NCBI RefSeq assembly: GCF_008364555.1
Contig: NZ_VTUC01000004.1
Coordinates: forward strand, 224,724-288,723
DNA length: 64,000 nt
Direction: 5' to 3'
Origin: Enterobacter vonholyi
Lineage (GTDB): Bacteria; Pseudomonadota; Gammaproteobacteria; Enterobacterales; Enterobacteriaceae
Positions 30,756 to 39,225 of this stretch are shown piece by piece. Numbering within the stretch: position 1 is the first letter of the stretch; each line of letters opens with the position of its first letter. The notes below the pieces were generated by a model. That model saw only the letters and a program-made list of their open reading frames with translations. It was not told the DNA's origin and searched no databases. The position numbers were made by a program, and so were the translations under genes.

Positions 30756-30904
30756 GTCCTGAAAAGTACCTTTATTACAGAATAAGTCAAGGAACGCATG
30801 ACCCCCACGTTTCTGGCAAAGCAAAGCGATTAATGTTCTTTGTTATTTCAGGCGTTTTCCCCGATCGTCAGAGAATTATCTCTGGCGAAACGGCGTCTGA
30901 AGGA

Positions 30905-31876
30905 ATGAGTCAACGAAGCTCCCTCTATTTACATCCGCAACAACGCGAACAAATCCGCCACCTCGCATCGGGTTTTTTATGGCGAAGCGAACTGCCCACG
31001 TGGCTGCTGATTATCACTATTTATGCAGGCTGGTTTACCACGCTGGCGTTCTGGCAAACGCTGGGCCTGCTGCCCGCCACGCTGCTGCTCATCGGGTTTA
31101 CCGCCTGGTACATGTCGCTGCAGCATGAGCTGATCCACGGGCATCCCACCCGTTTTGCCTGGCTGAACCAGCTGTTCGGCACGCTCCCGCTGGCGGTCTG
31201 GTATCCGTACGGCCTGTACCGGGACTCCCATCTCGCCCATCATCGGCACCATAGCCTGACCCATCCGGTGGATGACCCAGAGTCGTACTATTTTACCGAC
31301 GAGAGCTGGGCGCGCTTTTCTCCCTGGCAGAAACGGCTTATCAGGGCCCGGAATACCTTTGCCGGACGGCTGATGCTGGCACCGCTGCTGGATATCCTTC
31401 AGACGCTGGGCAGCGCCGCGGCGGCATTTCGTCACCTTCACCTGCGCGCAATGACGATGTGGCTGGTGCACGCTTTGCTGCTGGTGGTGCTCTTCGCCTG
31501 GATGACGCACGTCGGTTTTTCACCCGTCTGGTTTGTGCTGGCGGTCAGCTATCCGGCGCTGGCGCTGACCAAGGTACGATCGTTTTTCGAACATCGTGCG
31601 GCGGACGATCCGCTGGCGCGCTCCGTCATTAACGAGGCCGGGCTGTTCTGGCGGATACTGTTTTTGAATCTCAACTACCATTCAGTACATCACGATCTGC
31701 CGGGCGTGCCCTGGTACGGGCTGAAGGCCGTCTACCAGCAAAACCGGGAGGCGTACCAGCAGCGAAACCACGGTTTTCTCGTCAGAGGCTATGGTGAATG
31801 GCTGCGTCAGTTCTGGGGCAGGCCCGTTGACGTCACCGTTCACCCAGGAAAACAACAGGGGGAAGGGTATGAGTAA
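30905..31876 (+). CDS. Membrane fatty acid desaturase family protein
   Basis: This 323-residue protein carries the three histidine clusters of membrane diiron desaturases/hydroxylases: HELIHGH (residues 74-80), HLAHHRHH (109-116) and HSVHHDLP (259-266). Hydrophobic segments are at about 32-70 and 183-223. Such enzymes use O2 and electrons to desaturate or hydroxylate an acyl chain at the membrane; the substrate is unknown. The ATG at 30905 gives a normal family N-terminus, but its AAGGA directly abuts the codon, so the ATG at 30833 (24 residues longer) remains possible. Its stop overlaps the start of the next gene by eight bases, indicating translational coupling. Confidence 0.82.
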   Translation: MSQRSSLYLHPQQREQIRHLASGFLWRSELPTWLLIITIYAGWFTTLAFWQTLGLLPATLLLIGFTAWYMSLQHELIHGHPTRFAWLNQLFGTLPLAVWYPYGLYRDSHLAHHRHHSLTHPVDDPESYYFTDESWARFSPWQKRLIRARNTFAGRLMLAPLLDILQTLGSAAAAFRHLHLRAMTMWLVHALLLVVLFAWMTHVGFSPVWFVLAVSYPALALTKVRSFFEHRAADDPLARSVINEAGLFWRILFLNLNYHSVHHDLPGVPWYGLKAVYQQNREAYQQRNHGFLVRGYGEWLRQFWGRPVDVTVHPGKQQGEGYE

Positions 31877-32627
31877 CCTGCTGGCGTTTCCCATGTATGC
31901 TGTGGATCGCGCCGACACCCTTGCGCTCTGGCTGGCGGTAAAAGGGCTGCTGGCTGCGCGCGGTGTGTCCGTCGATCGCGATCCCGGCTGGCCGGAGTCC
32001 GATCTGCTGACCCACTGGCGACAGCCTGCGCTTGTCCTCAGCCAGACCTGCGGTTATCCGCTGGTTACCCAGCTTCCGGACGTGCAGGTGGTCGGCTGTT
32101 TTCACTACGTGGCACCTGGCTGCGAAGGGATCCAGTACCGCAGCTTTCTGGTGGTGCGCGAGGAGGATCGCCACCTCACGCTGGCGGATTTTCGCGGACG
32201 TCGTGCGGTATGTAATTCTCCGGATTCGCAGTCCGGCTACAATGCGCTGCGAAAAATAGTCGCTCCCCTGGTGAGCAACGGTCCATTTTTCGCGCAAACG
32301 TCCTTCAGCGGCAGCCATCGCCAGTCGCTGATCGATGTCAAACGCGGGGCAGGGGATATCGCGGCCATCGACTGCGTGACATGGGCGTTGCTGCAGCGTC
32401 ACGAGCCGGAAAGACTGACGGGGCTGGCGGTGATTGACCATACCCCTCTGACGCCGGGGCTGCCGCTCATTACCTCGCACCACACCTCGCCTGACACCCT
32501 TGATGCCCTTCGCGATGCGCTCCGCGCGCTGGTGAGTTTGCCGGAATATCGGGCCGTGTGCGGCGCGGTGCTGATTGACGGTTTTAGCGTGGTGACGCGC
32601 CAGGCCTACGCCTCATTATTGGCGTGA
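31869..32627 (+). CDS. PhnD-like periplasmic-binding-fold protein without signal peptide
   Basis: This 252-residue protein resembles the PhnD-type (phosphate/phosphonate ABC transporter) substrate-binding family, for example VVGCFHYVAPGCEGIQYRS, LADFRGRRAVCNSPDSQSGYN and the GAGDIAAIDCVTWALL domain-swap segment. It has no signal peptide or lipobox: the N-terminus MSNLLAFPMYAVDRADTL leads straight into the domain. The ATG at 31869 has GGGAAGG upstream and overlaps the desaturase stop (ATGAGTAA). No transporter permease or ATPase is nearby, so a cytoplasmic ligand-sensing or accessory role with the desaturase is more likely than transport; that is inference. Its 3' end overlaps the convergent LysR gene by 22 bp. 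Confidence 0.75.
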   Translation: MSNLLAFPMYAVDRADTLALWLAVKGLLAARGVSVDRDPGWPESDLLTHWRQPALVLSQTCGYPLVTQLPDVQVVGCFHYVAPGCEGIQYRSFLVVREEDRHLTLADFRGRRAVCNSPDSQSGYNALRKIVAPLVSNGPFFAQTSFSGSHRQSLIDVKRGAGDIAAIDCVTWALLQRHEPERLTGLAVIDHTPLTPGLPLITSHHTSPDTLDALRDALRALVSLPEYRAVCGAVLIDGFSVVTRQAYASLLA

Positions 32628-33502
32628 TAAATCTCCAGCGCGTCGGTAAAACAGCGCAGCGCCAGCGAGGAGACGGGCTTCTGCCTGCGCATAATCAGGC
32701 CGACAGGGGCCTCAATGTTCGCGTCGGCGATGGGGACAATCCTGAAATTACTGTTCAGATCTTCCAGACCGTTATTCAGCGGCATCACGGCGCAGCATAC
32801 GCCGCTTTGCACCGCCTGGATGATCTGAAACGTGGAGTCGCTCTCGAAAACGGACGTCGGTTCGATGCCGACAGACTTAAAGCTGGCCTCCATATGCGCC
32901 CGGTAATGCATCCCTTTAGTCAGAAACCCCAGCGGAAAATCCGTCAGATCGCGCCAGGTCAACGTCTCCTGGCCGAGCTGGAAATGGCGGACATCGTGCA
33001 GCAGGCCCATCTTCGTTTTGGGTAGCTGGATAATATCGAACAGGCTGGTGTCGATGCTGTTGAGGTAGCAAATGCCCAGCTCAAGCTGATTGCGGCTGAC
33101 GCCGTCGGCAATCTGCGCGGAGGACATGGAATAGAGGCTGTAGGTCAGCTCCGGATATTTTTGGGTCAGCAGGCGAATAAAGATCATCGGATCCACGCTC
33201 GCCAGCGGCACCATCCCGAGACGTAATTCGCCCACCACCTGGCCTTTGCACAGCGCCGCTTCCGCCTGCAGCCCGTCGTGCGCGGCCAGCAGCGCGCGGG
33301 CCCACGCAAGGATACGCTCCCCTTCCGGCGTAAACCCTTCAAAGCGCTGTCCGCGCAAAATCAGCACCAGCCCCAGCTCCTCTTCCAGGCTGCGGATGCG
33401 CATGGAGAGAGTCGGCTGGGTGATGTTGCACTGCGAGGCCGCCTTGCCAAAATGGCGGGTCTCGTCGAGCGCGATTAAATATTTTAACTGTTTAATATCC
33501 AT
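32606..33502 (-). CDS. LysR-family transcriptional regulator
   Basis: This 298-residue protein has the LysR helix-turn-helix at the N-terminus (FGKAASQCNITQPTLSMRIRSLEEELG, about residues 18-44) and a C-terminal effector-binding domain. It starts 21 bp after the stop of the YdeP-like gene on the same strand, so the two are probably one transcript, an unusual order for a LysR gene, which is more often divergent from its target. The 3' end overlaps the coding end of the opposite-strand PhnD-like gene. Target genes may be the YdeP-like operon itself; the effector is unknown. Confidence 0.9.
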   Translation of the reverse strand: MDIKQLKYLIALDETRHFGKAASQCNITQPTLSMRIRSLEEELGLVLILRGQRFEGFTPEGERILAWARALLAAHDGLQAEAALCKGQVVGELRLGMVPLASVDPMIFIRLLTQKYPELTYSLYSMSSAQIADGVSRNQLELGICYLNSIDTSLFDIIQLPKTKMGLLHDVRHFQLGQETLTWRDLTDFPLGFLTKGMHYRAHMEASFKSVGIEPTSVFESDSTFQIIQAVQSGVCCAVMPLNNGLEDLNSNFRIVPIADANIEAPVGLIMRRQKPVSSLALRCFTDALEIYHANNEA

Positions 33503-33523
33503 CTTTTCTCTGCGCGAACAGCC

Positions 33524-35812
33524 TTACAGCATGCGGATCTCTTTAGAGCGCAGGGTGATGCGAACCGGAACGGATTTATACGACGGCGTACCGCTGTCCT
33601 TATCCAGATAATCCAGCGGTACCAGCACGTTGGCCTCCGGATAATAGGCGCCGACGGTCCCCGGCGCGATGTTGTACGCCACCACGGTAATGTCTTTTAG
33701 ACGCTGAACGCTGCCGGGGAGGGCGGTTTCGATATCCACGCGGTCGCCGTGTTCCAGCCCTGACTGCGCCATGTCGTCCTCGTTCATGAACAACACGTCG
33801 CGGCGGCCAAATACGCCACGGTAGCGGTCGTCAAGGGCGTAAATGGTGGTGTTGTACTGGTCGTGGCTGCGCAGCGTGATCAGCCGCATAACATGCTCAC
33901 CTTCGCCGCTGGCGTTCTCGTGAACACCGTCGAACACCGAGAACATCGCTTTTCCCGTCGCCGTTGGCCAGATGCGTTGCGTGGGCGGCAGCGGCATACG
34001 GAAGCCGCCGGGAACGCGGATCCGCGCATTGTAGTTCTCAAAGCCCGGGATGGTCTGCTCGATCAGATCGCGGATGCGGTCGTAATCCTCAATCAGCATC
34101 AACCAGTCCACGCGGGTTTCCGGCAGTGTGGCTTTCGCCATGCCGGCGACGATAGCCGGTTCCGAACGGAGTAACGGTGAGGCGGGTTTCAGCTTGCCGG
34201 ATGAGGCATGGACCATCGACATCGAGTCTTCGACGGTAATGGACTGACGACCGGTAGCCTGAACATCCAGCTCGGTACGGCCAAGACACGGGAAAATAAA
34301 GGTCTCTTTGCCCACCAGCAGATGGGTGCGGTTCAGCTTGGTGCCGACGTGCACGCTCAAATCCAGGTTACCCATCGCCGGAAAACCACGTTCGTGATCG
34401 GGCATCGCCACCGCAAAATTACCCCCGAGGCAGATGAGCGCCTTCGCGCGGCCGTCGATCATGGCCTGCGTGGCCTGCACCGCATCGTGTCCATGGTGAG
34501 ACGGCGGCTCAAAGCCGAAAACGTCCTTCAGACGGTTCAGGAAGGCCGGCGTGGGTTTCTCGCTAATCCCGACGGTTCGGTTCCCCTGAACGTTTGAATG
34601 ACCGCGCAGGGGGCATATTCCCGCACCGGGCTTGCCAATATTCCCGCGCAGCAGCAGCAGGTCCGCAATCAGGCGGACGTTCGCCGTGCCTTTATTGTGC
34701 TGGGTAATGCCCATCCCGTAGGTGATAATGGTGGCATTCGATTTCGCATAGGCCTCGGCTACCGTTTTGAGGGCCGCCTGACTGAGACCTGACTCCTGCT
34801 CGATTTCGTCCCAGCGGGTCTGTGCGATATCGACGGTGAAATCTTCAATGCCCTGGGTATGTTCGGCGATAAACGCGCGATCGAGCACGTCGCCGCGTTC
34901 GGCCTCCATTTCAAGCAGGTGTTTAGCTATGCCTTTCAGCGCGGCGGCATCGCCCCCGGCCTTCACCTGGAAGTAGGTTGAGGCAATATCCGTAGAGCCG
35001 TAAGTTGCCATTTCAATCACGCTTTGCGGATCGGCAAAACGTTCGAGGGCGCGCTCGCGCAGCGGGTTAAAGACGATAATCGGCACGTTGCGGCGGGCCA
35101 GCTCATGGAGGGTGCCCATCATTCGCGGATGGTTCGTGCCGGGGTTGTGACCGATGGAGATAACCAGCTCGGTCTTGTCGAAATCATCCAGCGAGACGGT
35201 GCCTTTCCCGATGCCAATCGAACGCGGCAAGCCGACGCTGGTGGCCTCGTGACACATATTAGAGCAGTCGGGGAAGTTGTTGGTGCCGTATTCGCGAGCG
35301 AACAGCTGGAACAGATAAGCCGCTTCATTAGAGGCCCGCCCGGAGGTATAGAACTCAACCTGGTCCGGTTCAAGTCCGCGCAGCACTTCGCCGATGCGTT
35401 CAAACGCCTCGTCCCAGACGACGGGCCGGAAGGTATCGCTTGCCCGGTCATAGCGCAGGGGATGCGTGAGTCGACCGTAACCTTCCAGCTCAAAGTCCGA
35501 TTTTGCCAGCAGCGAGGAGACGCTGTTTTCGGCCAGAAACGCGGGGGTAACGCGTTTGCTGGTGGCTTCCCAGGTCACCGCTTTGGCGCCGTTCTCGCAG
35601 AACTGGAAGGTCGATTTGTGTTCTTTATCCGGCCACGCGCAGCCCGGGCAGTCAAAGCCGTCAGGCTGGTTGGTGCGCAGCAGCGTCGCGGGGGCATCAA
35701 GGGTATCCATTTGGGTACGTACTGCAATGGCCGTCGCTTTCAATGCGCCCCAGCCGCCGGCAGGGCCGTCATAGTGTCTGATACCCGGCACCGAGCGTCT
35801 TTTCTTGTTCAT
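33524..35812 (-). CDS. FdhF/YdeP-family molybdopterin oxidoreductase
   Basis: This 762-residue protein is of the YdeP type: a bis-MGD molybdoenzyme related to the formate dehydrogenase alpha subunit but lacking the full N-terminal four-cysteine iron-sulfur motif. It retains DGFDCPGCAWPD (C55, C58), NFPDCSNMCHEATSVGL near the Mo site, GHNPGTNHPRM, GAGICPLRGHSNVQGNRTVG and RSHDQYNTTIYALDDRYRGVFG. In E. coli YdeP contributes to acid resistance; the reaction is not known. No signal peptide is seen, so it is cytoplasmic. I chose the ATG at 35812 with AGGAG five bases upstream; a GTG two codons earlier overlaps that site. It is followed on the same strand by a LysR gene and preceded by the 1-kb non-coding region. 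Confidence 0.9.
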   Translation of the reverse strand: MNKKRRSVPGIRHYDGPAGGWGALKATAIAVRTQMDTLDAPATLLRTNQPDGFDCPGCAWPDKEHKSTFQFCENGAKAVTWEATSKRVTPAFLAENSVSSLLAKSDFELEGYGRLTHPLRYDRASDTFRPVVWDEAFERIGEVLRGLEPDQVEFYTSGRASNEAAYLFQLFAREYGTNNFPDCSNMCHEATSVGLPRSIGIGKGTVSLDDFDKTELVISIGHNPGTNHPRMMGTLHELARRNVPIIVFNPLRERALERFADPQSVIEMATYGSTDIASTYFQVKAGGDAAALKGIAKHLLEMEAERGDVLDRAFIAEHTQGIEDFTVDIAQTRWDEIEQESGLSQAALKTVAEAYAKSNATIITYGMGITQHNKGTANVRLIADLLLLRGNIGKPGAGICPLRGHSNVQGNRTVGISEKPTPAFLNRLKDVFGFEPPSHHGHDAVQATQAMIDGRAKALICLGGNFAVAMPDHERGFPAMGNLDLSVHVGTKLNRTHLLVGKETFIFPCLGRTELDVQATGRQSITVEDSMSMVHASSGKLKPASPLLRSEPAIVAGMAKATLPETRVDWLMLIEDYDRIRDLIEQTIPGFENYNARIRVPGGFRMPLPPTQRIWPTATGKAMFSVFDGVHENASGEGEHVMRLITLRSHDQYNTTIYALDDRYRGVFGRRDVLFMNEDDMAQSGLEHGDRVDIETALPGSVQRLKDITVVAYNIAPGTVGAYYPEANVLVPLDYLDKDSGTPSYKSVPVRITLRSKEIRML

Positions 35813-36459
35813 ACCCACTCCTGATTTGTTCGGTCACACAACGTCTGAACCCCTAAAAGCGCTGCAAAGAACGATAGGCGAAAGCAATGACGACCGGATG
35901 GCGACGCGCGTGCGGTACGAAAAGATGCTTTAACTAAAACTCTTTTCATTACAGTTGTTTATAGGGTCTGATGTTGAAACATTTAAAGAAATTATAACGA
36001 TTTTTTATCATTTTAATAATAAATCTTATCTATCGCACGGTAAGCAAGATAGATGGGGCGAGCAGGAGAAGATGTAGCACCAATAAAGTTTCGAATGAAG
36101 CCTTTGAGCGGTGACAATAAAAAACATTCACAGCTGGCGGGCTATCGCGAGCATTTTCGGCTGCGATAAGGTCAGGAAGGTTAACTCAGGCTTAATGATT
36201 AATGGATAAAATTTAGGCCTGACGGGATAATTGCCATAACGAGAAATATAAAGTTATTTTTTAGGCGTGAAATTAACGCCCTGCAACATAAGTGAAATAG
36301 TCACATTCAAGTTTTAGAGTCCGATCGATATTAAAGATACTCTGTTAGTGCAACAAATAATTCATCGTTGATATATTCTGCTGACCTCATCAATACGCAA
36401 ATTCTACTAATTATGGTAGTGGCGATAATAGCAGTATTGCGTTAATGAAAGTATTTCTC

Positions 36460-36487
36460 TTTTGTTTTATTTGTATATAAAACAAAA
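36460..36487. repeat. AT-rich inverted repeat
   Basis: TTTTGTTTTAT and ATAAAACAAAA form a perfect 11-bp inverted repeat around a 6-base spacer. No U-run follows, so it is not a standard terminator; it may be a binding site or a cruciform-prone element. Confidence 0.45.
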
Positions 36488-36544
36488 AGTTGTAGTGTAT
36501 TTTGGTAGGAAAATAAGAGAGTTTAGGCCATGCCGGGTTTTTTC

Positions 36545-36560
36545 ATAGGATTAATCCTAT
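36545..36560. promoter_or_regulatory. RcsAB-box-like 16-bp palindrome upstream of the T6SS
   Basis: ATAGGATTAATCCTAT is a perfect palindrome. Its inner 14 bases match 11 of 14 positions of the RcsAB box (TAAGAATATTCCTA). It lies 255 bp before the first T6SS gene, so Rcs envelope-stress control of the locus is possible. Regulator identity is inference. Confidence 0.4.
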
Positions 36561-36814
36561 AATTTTCCGACTGCTTCATTTAGCAACAGTTACGCAACGG
36601 TAAATATTGAATTGAGGCAAAGCTCATGTAAACTTGCTTACCGTTTGTCAAAATATGTCAGGAAGACGCTGGGCCTTATTCTGAAGGGCTCGTGCGGTAG
36701 CTATGCCCTTAAAATAGTAACGCCCCGAAAATATCCTGGCTATTTTAACAATAGCACTTAAGTCAAACTTCACCCCCTTATCTTCATCATCGAAATATCG
36801 CTACGGAAAAGCAT

Positions 36815-37309
36815 ATGAAAATGCGCGTACTGTTTTCACTTCTGTTTGTAATGGCGGTGGCGGGCTGTAAAGCGCCGCAGAAACCTGTGATCAACGACGA
36901 TACGATTGAGACCAGTCAGGTCAACGGCGTCACCTTAACCCACCGTCACGCTGTTACCCCGCCGGCGGAGTTCACGCCGGTCAACGAGCCGTATCGTGCT
37001 ATGTATCCGGCCTCTCTGATGAGCCGCCCTGACTTCGGCGGTAAAGTTATCCGCACTCTTGATACCGGAAAAACGTACGTGGTGCTGGGTCAGGTTGAAC
37101 ACTACTGGATGGCGCTTGCCGATGAAGGTAACGAGCAGCTGATTGGTTACGTCCCGATGCGCGCCGTGATCAAGGCCGACCTGTACGACGCCGCCGTGCG
37201 TAAACAGGCTATTCGTCCGAAGACGCGTAAAAAAGCGACCTGTGTCGATGTCGATGGTAACAGCAAAGCCTGCAAAGACAGCGCTAACGGTACCTGGATC
37301 CTGAACTAA
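36815..37309 (+). CDS. SH3-like lipoprotein, first gene of the T6SS locus
   Basis: This 164-residue protein has a lipobox leader (MKMRVLFSLLFVMAVAGC, cysteine at 18). The middle part (KVIRTLDTGKTYVVLGQVEHYWMALADEGNEQLIGYVPMRAV) reads as a bacterial SH3-like domain. A basic segment (RPKTRKKATC) and a cysteine pair (C-VDVDGNSKA-C) close the protein. Similar SH3-domain lipoproteins head some enterobacterial T6SS loci; the role is unknown, perhaps anchoring to peptidoglycan or the TssJ-TssM-TssL complex. It lies 23 bp before tssJ and is the first gene after the long leader. A second ATG two codons in could also serve as start. Confidence 0.8.
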   Translation: MKMRVLFSLLFVMAVAGCKAPQKPVINDDTIETSQVNGVTLTHRHAVTPPAEFTPVNEPYRAMYPASLMSRPDFGGKVIRTLDTGKTYVVLGQVEHYWMALADEGNEQLIGYVPMRAVIKADLYDAAVRKQAIRPKTRKKATCVDVDGNSKACKDSANGTWILN

Positions 37310-37332
37310 ACGGCTTTCATGAGCGCATTTTT

Positions 37333-37836
37333 ATGAATAATAAAAATTTTCATAAGCTGTGGTTATTCTTTTACGCGGTGATTTTCGCCCTGGTCAGTGG
37401 TTGTACGTCGTCTTCACACAGCGACCCCTCCCGCTACAATCTGCAGTTTCAGGCTCATCCACAAATCAATGAATCTGCGCCGCTTAAGGTTCGGGTGCTG
37501 TTGCTGAAATCCGATGCGGATTTCATGTCCAGCGACTTTTACTCCCTGCAGAACAACGCGTCAGCCACGCTTGGCGCGAATCTGCTGAACAGCGACGTGT
37601 TTTTCCTGATGCCGGGACAGCTGTCCAAAACCCTCAGCGGGCAAAGCTCTCCGGAGGCCCGCTACATCGGCGTGATGGCGGAGTATCAGGTGCTGGATGG
37701 CAAAAAATGGCGCGTTTCACTTCCTCTGCCCGTGCCTGGCGAAAATCATATCTACCAGTTCTGGAAATGGTCCGCAGATGAACTCCAGGCCAACGTTTTT
37801 CTCGACGTGAACGGCATTCGGGTCATCAGCCAGTAA
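37333..37836 (+). CDS. tssJ: T6SS outer-membrane lipoprotein TssJ
   Basis: TssJ is the outer-membrane lipoprotein that anchors the TssJ-TssL-TssM membrane complex. The leader ends in FALVSGC with the lipidated cysteine at residue 24. The mature part (LQFQAHPQINESAPLKVRVLLLKSDADFMSSDFYSL) matches the transthyretin-like beta fold of the family, including the loop before L-x-P that contacts TssM (FFLMPGQLSKTL). Length 167 residues is normal. It is followed by tssK. Confidence 0.9.
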   Translation: MNNKNFHKLWLFFYAVIFALVSGCTSSSHSDPSRYNLQFQAHPQINESAPLKVRVLLLKSDADFMSSDFYSLQNNASATLGANLLNSDVFFLMPGQLSKTLSGQSSPEARYIGVMAEYQVLDGKKWRVSLPLPVPGENHIYQFWKWSADELQANVFLDVNGIRVISQ

Positions 37837-37864
37837 CGCGCTTCAAAACAGGAAATACATCATC

Positions 37865-39208
37865 ATGACGAAAGCAGAAAAGGTCGTCTGGACCGAAGGC
37901 ATGTTCCTGCGTCCACACCATTTTCAGCGGACTGAAAGCTATCTGCTCAACCATGTTCGTGAATGGGGCGCGCTGCAGCGATCGTATCTCTGGGGCTTTC
38001 TTGACGTTGAACTGGATGAAGCGATGCTTCGTCAGGGATGCATAGCCCTGAGCTACTGCAGTGGGTTGCTGCCGGACGGCACCTTTTTCCAGGTCCGTAA
38101 CGGGCGCAACGGCCCTGTACCGCTGAAAATTCCTGACAATCTCACTAACGAAAAGGTGGTGCTCGCGCTGCCGGTTCGTCGTGGCGAGAGAGAAGAGGTG
38201 ATTTTCAGCGAAGAGCCTGCCTCGCTGGCGCGCTTTATCGCTTTCGAGCAAGAGGTGGAAGACGACAACGCCATGTCGGTGGGAGATGCCACCGTTCAGT
38301 TTGGCCGCCTGCGTCTGACCCTGATGCTGGAAAAAGACCTCACGGCAGAATGGACCGCCATCGGCGTGGCGTTTGTGACGGAGAAACGTAACGACAACCA
38401 TGTGCGGCTCGACAACAGCTACATCCCGCCGATGCTCAATGCCAACAACAGCCCGCAGATCTACAGCATGATCAACGATCTGCACGGCTTGCTGGTACAG
38501 CGCAGCCAGCAAATTGGCGGTCGTTTGCGCCAGCCCGGTCGCTTTAATACTTCTGAACTGATTGAGTTCACGCTGCTGTCGCTGGTTAATCGTCATCTGG
38601 GCGAGGTGTCTCATTTAAAAACCCTCCCGCTGCTGCATCCGGAAACGCTCTGGCGCAGCTGGCTGCCGTTTGCGACCGAACTTGCCACCTGGACGTCGCA
38701 GCGGACCGCCGAAAGCGTGCTGCCGATTTACGATCATGACGATCTGGCAAACTGCTTCAGCAAGCTCATGCTGATGCTGCGTCAGGGGCTGTCGCTGGTG
38801 ATGGAAGACCACGCGATTCAGATCCCGCTTAACGAACGCTCTCACGGCCTGAACATCGCCACGGTGCCTGAAACCAGCATGGTGCGTGAGTTCGGCTTCG
38901 TGCTGGCGGTAAAAGCCAACGTGCCGGGCGAACACCTGCAAACCCATTTCCCGGCGCAGATGAAGGTCGCACCGGTGTCGAAAATCCGCGATCTGGTTCA
39001 GCTTCAGCTGCCGGGCATTATGCTGCGGGCCATGCCGGTCGCGCCGCCGCAGATCCCTTGGCATGCCGGCTACAGCTACTTCGAGCTCGAGAAGGGCAGC
39101 GAGCTGTGGCACGAGATGGATAAGTCCGGCGCATTCGCCCTGCACCTTGCAGGGGAGTTCCCGGGGCTGGATATGGAGTTTTGGGCCATCCGTAGCCCGA
39201 CAGAATAA
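37865..39208 (+). CDS. tssK: T6SS baseplate protein TssK
   Basis: TssK (447 residues) links the baseplate wedge (TssEFG) to the membrane complex. The N-terminal VVWTEGMFLRPHHFQRTESYL is the family signature, and the C-terminal head domain follows. The shape is that of a phage receptor-binding-protein homologue. An AGGA about 11 bases upstream is somewhat distant. It lies between tssJ and tssL as in many loci. No signal peptide, so it is cytoplasmic. Confidence 0.96.
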   Translation: MTKAEKVVWTEGMFLRPHHFQRTESYLLNHVREWGALQRSYLWGFLDVELDEAMLRQGCIALSYCSGLLPDGTFFQVRNGRNGPVPLKIPDNLTNEKVVLALPVRRGEREEVIFSEEPASLARFIAFEQEVEDDNAMSVGDATVQFGRLRLTLMLEKDLTAEWTAIGVAFVTEKRNDNHVRLDNSYIPPMLNANNSPQIYSMINDLHGLLVQRSQQIGGRLRQPGRFNTSELIEFTLLSLVNRHLGEVSHLKTLPLLHPETLWRSWLPFATELATWTSQRTAESVLPIYDHDDLANCFSKLMLMLRQGLSLVMEDHAIQIPLNERSHGLNIATVPETSMVREFGFVLAVKANVPGEHLQTHFPAQMKVAPVSKIRDLVQLQLPGIMLRAMPVAPPQIPWHAGYSYFELEKGSELWHEMDKSGAFALHLAGEFPGLDMEFWAIRSPTE

Positions 39209-39225
39209 TAAAGCGAGCGCTTAAT

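Larger units (their letters stand above)
35813..36814. promoter_or_regulatory. 1-kb AT-rich non-coding region between the YdeP-like gene and the T6SS locus
   Basis: No supported gene lies here; short open frames have no ribosome-binding site or recognisable product. The DNA is visibly more AT-rich than the genes on either side. It must carry the divergent promoters of the YdeP-like gene and of the first T6SS genes. It contains an 11-bp inverted repeat (36460-36487), a 16-bp palindrome resembling an RcsAB box (36545-36560) and small dyads such as GGCGT/ACGCC at 36264-36280. I saw no convincing sigma-54 promoter or Fur box. AT-richness would suit H-NS silencing. Confidence 0.55.

Noticed and set aside
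35990..36030. AT-rich stretch resembling a Fur box in the T6SS leader
   Set aside because: Matches to the 19-bp consensus are weak and explained by AT content; no perfect GATAAT repeat is present.
35813..36814. Sigma-54 promoter for the T6SS
   Set aside because: No TGGC-N7-TGC pattern with proper spacing was found.
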